From assembly GCF_946151065.1 (NCBI RefSeq), contig NZ_CAMGZA010000001.1, positions 1,178,001 to 1,242,000 of the forward strand: DNA of 64,000 bases, read 5' to 3'. The stretch comes from Microbacterium sp. Marseille-Q6965 (lineage in GTDB: Bacteria; Actinomycetota; Actinomycetes; Actinomycetales; Microbacteriaceae). Below are positions 61,201 to 64,000 of this stretch, one piece after another (position 1 is the stretch's first letter; every line of letters starts with the position of its first letter). The notes beneath the pieces were generated by a model. That model had not been told where the DNA came from and did no database searches. It saw only the letters and a program-made list of their open reading frames with translations. The position numbers were made by a program, and so were the translations under genes.

Positions 61201-62965
61201 TCGTGGTGTTGAACCTCAGCAGGGAGTACTGCCGGGGAGACTGCGTTGCCGGCCCCGAGCCGAACCCGTAGAGGTTGCCGTCATCGACGCTGTACGCCCA
61301 GTCGGGCATTCCGGCGGTCACCCCGCTCGGAAGAGCCGCCGTTCCGGCGGCCACGACCTGGAAGAACGTGGGCGAGTCGGGGTCCATGTCGATCTTCGCC
61401 CACGGCATCGTGTTCGAGTTGATGGCCACCCAGTAGTTGCCGTCCGCGTCGAACTCACCCGTTGTGGGAAGGCTGGAGACCAGTTGCGAGGGCATCCCAG
61501 GGAACGTTTCCCAGTTCTCGGGCATCCCCATGTATTCGACGGCGTAGTTGGCTCCTACGCGCGTCACGGTGAACTCGCCCGACGAAAGCGACATGGCGTA
61601 CATGTAGTCGTCGATCGGGTTGTAACCGAACGCGTTCGAGACGGCGGCGAAGTCCTCTGCCTCAGTGGTGAACTCCCCCGTGACGAGGTTCACGGCGAAG
61701 GCGTCGGTCGCGGTGGCGCCCGACGGAGTCTGGAACAGGTAGCCGTACGGGTCGCTCGTGCACACGAACAGCGACGGGGACGGCGCGGGCTCCGTCACGG
61801 TGAGCGTGGTGTTGGCGTTGGGGACGAGGTTGGCGACCGTCGTCGTGAGGTTGCTGGTGTCGTTCGTGTAGCTGCCGGGGGCGTCGGACGTGACGTTGAT
61901 GGTGATCTCGCACGTTGCGCCGGGAGCGACGCTGACGCCCGACACGGAGAACTGCGTGGCTCCCTGCGTGGCATTCGCGGTGGGAGCGCCACAGGCGCCG
62001 TTGTTCGACACGGTGCCGTTGGCGAGGGTGACTCCTGCAGGCAGGGAGTCGGTGAATCCGAGCGGCGTCAGCGTGGGCTGGGTGGGCTCGTTCGGGTTGC
62101 TGATCGTGAACGTCAACTGGCTGGTCTGGCCGACGGTGATGCTGGCCGGGCTGAACGCCTTCGTCAGCGGGGCCGTGGGGTACGACAGCGTGTAGCTCCA
62201 CGAGTCGTTGTGTCCCGCGCCCGTGAGCGTACTGTTCGCGGTGTTGTTGACCAGGTTGAACGTCGTGATGGGGCTGGCCGACGTGAGGCGGAAGGAGCCG
62301 CAGCCTCCGTTCGGGTTGCTGCCGTCGTTTCCGGCGCACCCGGTGTTCAGCGCCGCCTGGAGGCCGGAGTTCAGCGTGGTGCCCGATACCTCGAGGGCGT
62401 TGTTCTTGGCGAGCTGAGTCAGCGTGCCACCTCCGGTCACACCGAGGCGAGACGCGTCGAGGTTCGTCACGTGGATGACCGGGGCGATGATCGGCTTGCT
62501 GAACTCCACGGATGACGTGCGGGAACCCCCACCCGACGGCGGGCCGGCGCAGTTGCCGTCCGCTCCGCGGGCCTCGGCCGGAGCATCCGGTTCGAGGAAC
62601 GCCGGCACGTTGTTCCATCCGGCGCTTCCCGCGCCGAACGGGTTGCAGCTTCCCGTGAGCTGGGTGATCCTCTCCGTGGCCGTCACTCCGCTGTTGAACG
62701 TGAGGGTCCTGGTGGCACCGACGCCGGATCCTGTGACCGTCGACACGTTCGTCACCCACTGCTGGGAGGGCGCGGTCGCGGCGGCGGCCGGCGACGGCTC
62801 GCCGATGGCCACCGCGGCGAGCGGCGTCAGGAGCCCCGCGACCACCGCGACCACGGCGAGCGCCGCGGTGCCGGGATTCGGCGCCGCCAGTCTGCGACGA
62901 GTGCCGCGGCGACGCCCGCTCTCGCTCGAGTTCCCGCCCTTGCGCAGCCAGCCGAAACGACTCAC
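55232..62965 (-). CDS. Giant repeat surface protein with GEVED and DUF11-like domains and LAATG sorting signal
   Basis: A 2,577-aa cell-wall protein. A long basic N-terminus leads into a signal helix (TAALAVVAVVAGLLTPLAAVA). Next comes a beta-rich region up to about residue 400, then a region resembling a beta-propeller (SPSLFVCTSDPYGYLFQ). Three GEVED-type segments follow, each opening DFGDAPxxY and including VWVDWNQDGDFADDGERV and GEVEDYRVLFE. Between roughly residues 1600 and 2530 are seven DUF11-like repeats of about 130 aa, each with VTYTxxxEN and VLDDA. The C-terminus has LAATGG, a helix (IAWIAALGAAILLLGGGAILI) and ARRRAR. LAXTG is the class E sortase motif. GTG 62965 follows GGGGGAAGT. 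It is probably an adhesin or stalk-like coat protein. Confidence 0.9.
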   Translation of the reverse strand: MSRFGWLRKGGNSSESGRRRGTRRRLAAPNPGTAALAVVAVVAGLLTPLAAVAIGEPSPAAAATAPSQQWVTNVSTVTGSGVGATRTLTFNSGVTATERITQLTGSCNPFGAGSAGWNNVPAFLEPDAPAEARGADGNCAGPPSGGGSRTSSVEFSKPIIAPVIHVTNLDASRLGVTGGGTLTQLAKNNALEVSGTTLNSGLQAALNTGCAGNDGSNPNGGCGSFRLTSASPITTFNLVNNTANSTLTGAGHNDSWSYTLSYPTAPLTKAFSPASITVGQTSQLTFTISNPNEPTQPTLTPLGFTDSLPAGVTLANGTVSNNGACGAPTANATQGATQFSVSGVSVAPGATCEITINVTSDAPGSYTNDTSNLTTTVANLVPNANTTLTVTEPAPSPSLFVCTSDPYGYLFQTPSGATATDAFAVNLVTGEFTTEAEDFAAVSNAFGYNPIDDYMYAMSLSSGEFTVTRVGANYAVEYMGMPENWETFPGMPSQLVSSLPTTGEFDADGNYWVAINSNTMPWAKIDMDPDSPTFFQVVAAGTAALPSGVTAGMPDWAYSVDDGNLYGFGSGPATQSPRQYSLLRFNTTTNAVELVDAVGPMRHPNGTYASVGFGATYADSDGYMYASENTTGGIWRVDMSNGDVQYFADGPASAGNDGARCFNAPTPIDFGDAPDDYGTTLASDGPRHAVPGYDEPAQTAPVMLGSSIDIETDGQPGQAADGDGADEDGVAFNPALGYPNSTLRTGLDPASLQAVQNTLEVEASADGFVSVWVDWNQDGDFADDGERVANAQPVVAGANDVTFTQGTNPAGISSYVRVRYSTDAAAIAEPTGAAPDGEVEDYRVLFERLVQSDTCTTTGAEYYAFTFAQPVDLTGTGGIGSSARYENVTVVNGVPVDMVATTVAGAMYNGAWPPNGYTVLEDDAAWNVRFNATISYAFYEAGTTTPVEVNAVWTVNDMDGPPLTQERATFQAADLAAYSVAEGSLVEVVASDDTVAFNGNGNNNGDMASRFQVLIEDRSALDVEWDGFGSSGFGFDGDGDLGIQPPACEDFGDAPNSYSTDRGSDGPRHAISPGVYLGETVDIDADGQPTAAADGDDTTGVADEDGVAFNPALGYPNSTLRTGLDPASLQAVQNTLEVEASADGFVSVWVDWNQDGDFADDGERVANAQPVTTGANDVTFTQGTNPAGISSYVRVRYSTDAAAITEPTGAAPDGEVEDYRVLFERLVQSDTCTTTGAEYYAFTFAQPAAADLTGTGGVGSTARYRNVTVVGGVAVDMFVRVAAGDMREAGGGGAPPNGFHVFGDDAAWQIDPAATLQYSFYEAGTTTPVEINGVFTVSDMDRSADGTITERAIFDADDLAAYGVSQESSVTITQTGGNIVFTGTEPANSDPWSRFQVVLEGKSSFEVRWEGGAGSGFGFDGDGDLGIQPPACEDFGDAPNSYRTDLATDGPRHTIVQGLTIGTAIDFDPDGQPASGADGDDLNRIADEDGIAEPIVVTVGDETTVTVSATNATAAAATLAGWIDLDGSGTFDAGELVTVAVPANSGTAPYELTFPAGTVTADTFARFRLFPADVTTFAPTGAATAGEVEDHPVTVTARQLAVTKTSDATADSRQGDTITYTVTAENTGTADYTDDHPAVVLDDLSGVLDDARFNGDAEASVGPAPLFAEPILSWAGALEAGETVTITYSVTLAAGGDGVVRNVAFGPDCDPADAECDTTTPSCDPPVDGIDPDTGRPCATTELLLPRLTHTKVADTTELPVDGGTVTYTVTVENVGPGDFTATAPGAFTDDLGAVLDDATYNDDASADVGTVTFDEDGQTLEWSGALPAGEAAIVTYSVRYDASTGDNVLLNVACLPAELAADPADPCRSVQIPGSALQDRKSVSPASGTSVVAGQEVTYTLYFENTGQADATVDTFDDLSAVLDDATLTGGPTTSNPALTAVLNGTQLDIDGTVPADEIYTVSYTVTVNPFDQQGDHILANVLGGEDGCHPDDPTCRTQNPIRHVSVEKTSDAVAGVNTGDEVTYTVTIENDGKGDYTAETPARVSDDLSGVLDDAVFNDDAEASAGEVSFEAPTLAWWGALAAGERVTLTYSVTVTNAGDHVLENVAGAVCASPEVCEPPVTVTTPLPHIVPAKTSDPASGEALQAGDVVTYTLSWTNDGQAAGALDSTDDLSDVLDDAEVTGEPVPSDAAVTAVREGERIRVTGTIQPDQTITVTYQVTIRADGDRGDNVASNILTPDVPPQECDDCDPFEPPTTTHPIGELDDWKTVDPASGTTVRPGQEVTYTLHFENIGEADVDVARDDVLTQVLDDATVSAQPVASDDALAASTVEDERFSVTGTLAPGQRVTVTYTVTVNEDGQRGDDRLGNALVPAGTDPADHCAPVDPQRSDCTVNPVSNVVASKSADPASGTTLQPGRQVTYTLTFENVSTNAEAADAEIDYTDHLVDVLDDATVTDEPRSSDASVTAVREGDTIRVTGAVSSGETVTVVYTVTVKSYDEQGDHHLGNVIAVTGEEPICAPESSLCTSHDLAEPPGLAATGGTIAWIAALGAAILLLGGGAILIARRRARDSEPAA
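59227..59663 (-). repeat. Internal direct repeat, copy A
   Basis: About 437 bp nearly identical at DNA level to 60358-60794, at a fixed offset of 1,131 bp. Only scattered substitutions are visible. It encodes one GEVED-type module of the giant surface protein. Confidence 0.88.
60358..60794 (-). repeat. Internal direct repeat, copy B
   Basis: Partner of copy A. The near-identity is far higher than between flanking parts of the same modules, so recent duplication or gene conversion is likely. The pair is a hotspot for recombination and for assembly collapse. Confidence 0.88.
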
Positions 62966-63135
62966 ACTTCCCCCACTCCAGACGCGGGACGCCTGGCGCC
63001 CTCACACAGCTCGAGCGGCGCCTCCCGAACCGGGAGCGCGCCGCCTCTGAAGTCTTCCTACCAGAATTCCGGTCCACTCCCCGACGAATTCATCCGGAAC
63101 TTCACCCGTGTCGGGTCACGCCCGCGGCAGGGGCG

Positions 63136-64000
63136 TCAGTCGATCGCGGCGAGCTGCGCCTCGACCGACCGGTAGAGCGCGCGCGATGCGGTGAAGCGCG
63201 CCTCGTCGTCGGGCTGCTCGATCGCGGCGACGTAGACGCGCACCGTGCCCTCCGCCGTGGCGACATCCTTCGCCGAGAGCAGGCTGCTCGTCTCGAGCGT
63301 GCCCGTCTTGATCCCGACGACGCCCGGATCGGCGAGCAGCTCGTTCGTGTTCTCGACCAGACCGGCACCGGGCAGGTCGACGGTGGGCGTTGCGACGATC
63401 TCGGCGATCACGGGGTGCGCCATAGCGAGCCGCCCGAGTTCGATGAGCGCGGCCGCCGTGGCGGTGTTGCGCGGGTCGATGCCCGTGGGCTCCACGATCG
63501 TGATCTCGTCCAGGCCGTGGCGGTCCAGGTAGGCGTCGGCGGCGGCGGCGAAGGCGGCGTCGTCGCCCCAGATCTCGATCACGAGGATGTCGGCGTAGTT
63601 GCACGCGGAACCGATGAGCATGCCCTGCAGCAGCTGGAACTGCGTCAGCGTGCCGCCCGCCGGCACGGGCAGCGCCGACTCGCCCCGGGCGAGGTACTCC
63701 TCGTATGACGCGTTCCACCGCGAGACGAAGTGGTACTCGTCCCCCTGCTCGCCCGCCGCGAGCGGGCGCTCCTCGAGCACCATCAGGGCGGTGACGAGCT
63801 TCGTGATGCTCGCCATGGGCACGGCATGGTCGGCGATGCTGTGCACCTCGCCGTCGCCGACGGCCACGGCGGCCGAGCCCTTCGCCGGCCACGCGATGAG
63901 TGTCGGATCAAGGGCATGGAGGTCGGCCGGCGCCGTCTCGGCGACCGCTCCGGACGTGTCTCCCTCGGCGCCGAGCAGGCCGTTCGTGATCCCGGCCGCC
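63136..64000 (-). CDS. D-alanyl-D-alanine carboxypeptidase (partial)
   Basis: Open to the right edge, so the N-terminus lies beyond the window; at least 287 aa are present. It is a DacA-type penicillin-binding protein: SxxK in ASITKLVTALMVLEE, the K-T-G triad in GIKTGTLETSSLL, and family block PTGIDPRNTATAAAL. The SxN position reads GSACNYADIL where relatives typically have SANNYA, so the Asn seems replaced by Cys. The enzyme would trim the terminal D-Ala of peptidoglycan stem peptides. It is transcribed toward the giant surface-protein gene, 170 bp away, with no obvious terminator between them. Confidence 0.87.
   Translation of the reverse strand, partial: AAGITNGLLGAEGDTSGAVAETAPADLHALDPTLIAWPAKGSAAVAVGDGEVHSIADHAVPMASITKLVTALMVLEERPLAAGEQGDEYHFVSRWNASYEEYLARGESALPVPAGGTLTQFQLLQGMLIGSACNYADILVIEIWGDDAAFAAAADAYLDRHGLDEITIVEPTGIDPRNTATAAALIELGRLAMAHPVIAEIVATPTVDLPGAGLVENTNELLADPGVVGIKTGTLETSSLLSAKDVATAEGTVRVYVAAIEQPDDEARFTASRALYRSVEAQLAAID

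Noticed and set aside
55025..62515. A 2,496-aa open frame antisense to the giant surface-protein gene, rich in Arg, Val and His
   Set aside because: It is the mirror of a repetitive GC-rich gene; composition is low-complexity, no domain or signal fits, and the opposite strand has clear domains and a sorting motif.
1..64000. CRISPR array, prophage, restriction-modification or toxin-antitoxin system
   Set aside because: No regularly spaced repeats, phage structural genes, methylase/endonuclease pair or toxin-antitoxin pair were recognised anywhere in the window.

Overview
The window is high-GC actinobacterial chromosome. FecCD-type iron uptake under DtxR-like boxes, F420/FMN luciferase-like oxidoreductases, a LAXTG (class E sortase) surface protein, an iniBAC-like dynamin locus and very common leaderless starts all point to Actinomycetes. 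The gene content fits family Microbacteriaceae, most likely Microbacterium or a close relative. That placement is inferred from gene content and style, not from a marker gene. No phage, insertion sequence, integrase or CRISPR array was seen.

Layout, left to right. 1-6.2 kb: a small membrane protein, then a minus-strand operon of two tandem 283-aa Asp/Ser/Asn-rich repeat proteins followed by two dynamin-like GTPases. This resembles mycobacterial iniB-iniA-iniC. Hairpins lie after each repeat gene and a palindrome lies upstream. 6.2-26.9 kb: housekeeping and repair genes, namely a methyltransferase, a luciferase-like oxidoreductase, a TadA-type deaminase, alcohol dehydrogenase, upp, a RecB-nuclease/RNase H/helicase fusion, nadE, a lipase maturation factor, a second deaminase, sbcC-sbcD, two alpha/beta hydrolases, an SseB-like protein and a GNAT acetyltransferase. 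26.9-30.5 kb: a strong promoter, a Cys-rich 33-codon leader ORF inside a foldable RNA, a PhoB-type winged-helix regulator, an AlkA-like glycosylase, and a secreted transglycosylase-like protein with a long structured leader.

30.5-35.3 kb: a siderophore/iron ABC operon divergent from a siderophore-interacting protein, with two DtxR/IdeR-like boxes between them. 35.3-39.5 kb: aldo/keto reductase, a DnaJC28-type protein, and a GH13 enzyme coupled to a luciferase-like oxidoreductase. 39.5-47.2 kb: a compact carboxylate module. TctC-TctB-TctA, a CaiB-type CoA transferase and a citryl-CoA-lyase-like enzyme form an operon in which every junction overlaps. Opposite it run an IclR regulator, an RraA-type aldolase and a D-2-hydroxyacid dehydrogenase.

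47.2-64 kb: a DUF2207 membrane protein, a MarR regulator, tRNA-Arg(ACG), a long-form GAPDH, a MinD/ParA-like ATPase whose frame is broken at a poly-C tract, a PEMT-like methyltransferase, a 2,577-aa repeat surface protein with an LAATG sorting motif, and a truncated D-Ala-D-Ala carboxypeptidase whose SxN motif appears to read S-A-C.

A window-wide regularity stands out. About 18 genes on both strands carry a TANNNT box exactly 5-7 nt before the start codon, with little room for a ribosome-binding site. This indicates pervasive leaderless transcription, and it was used here to choose several start codons.
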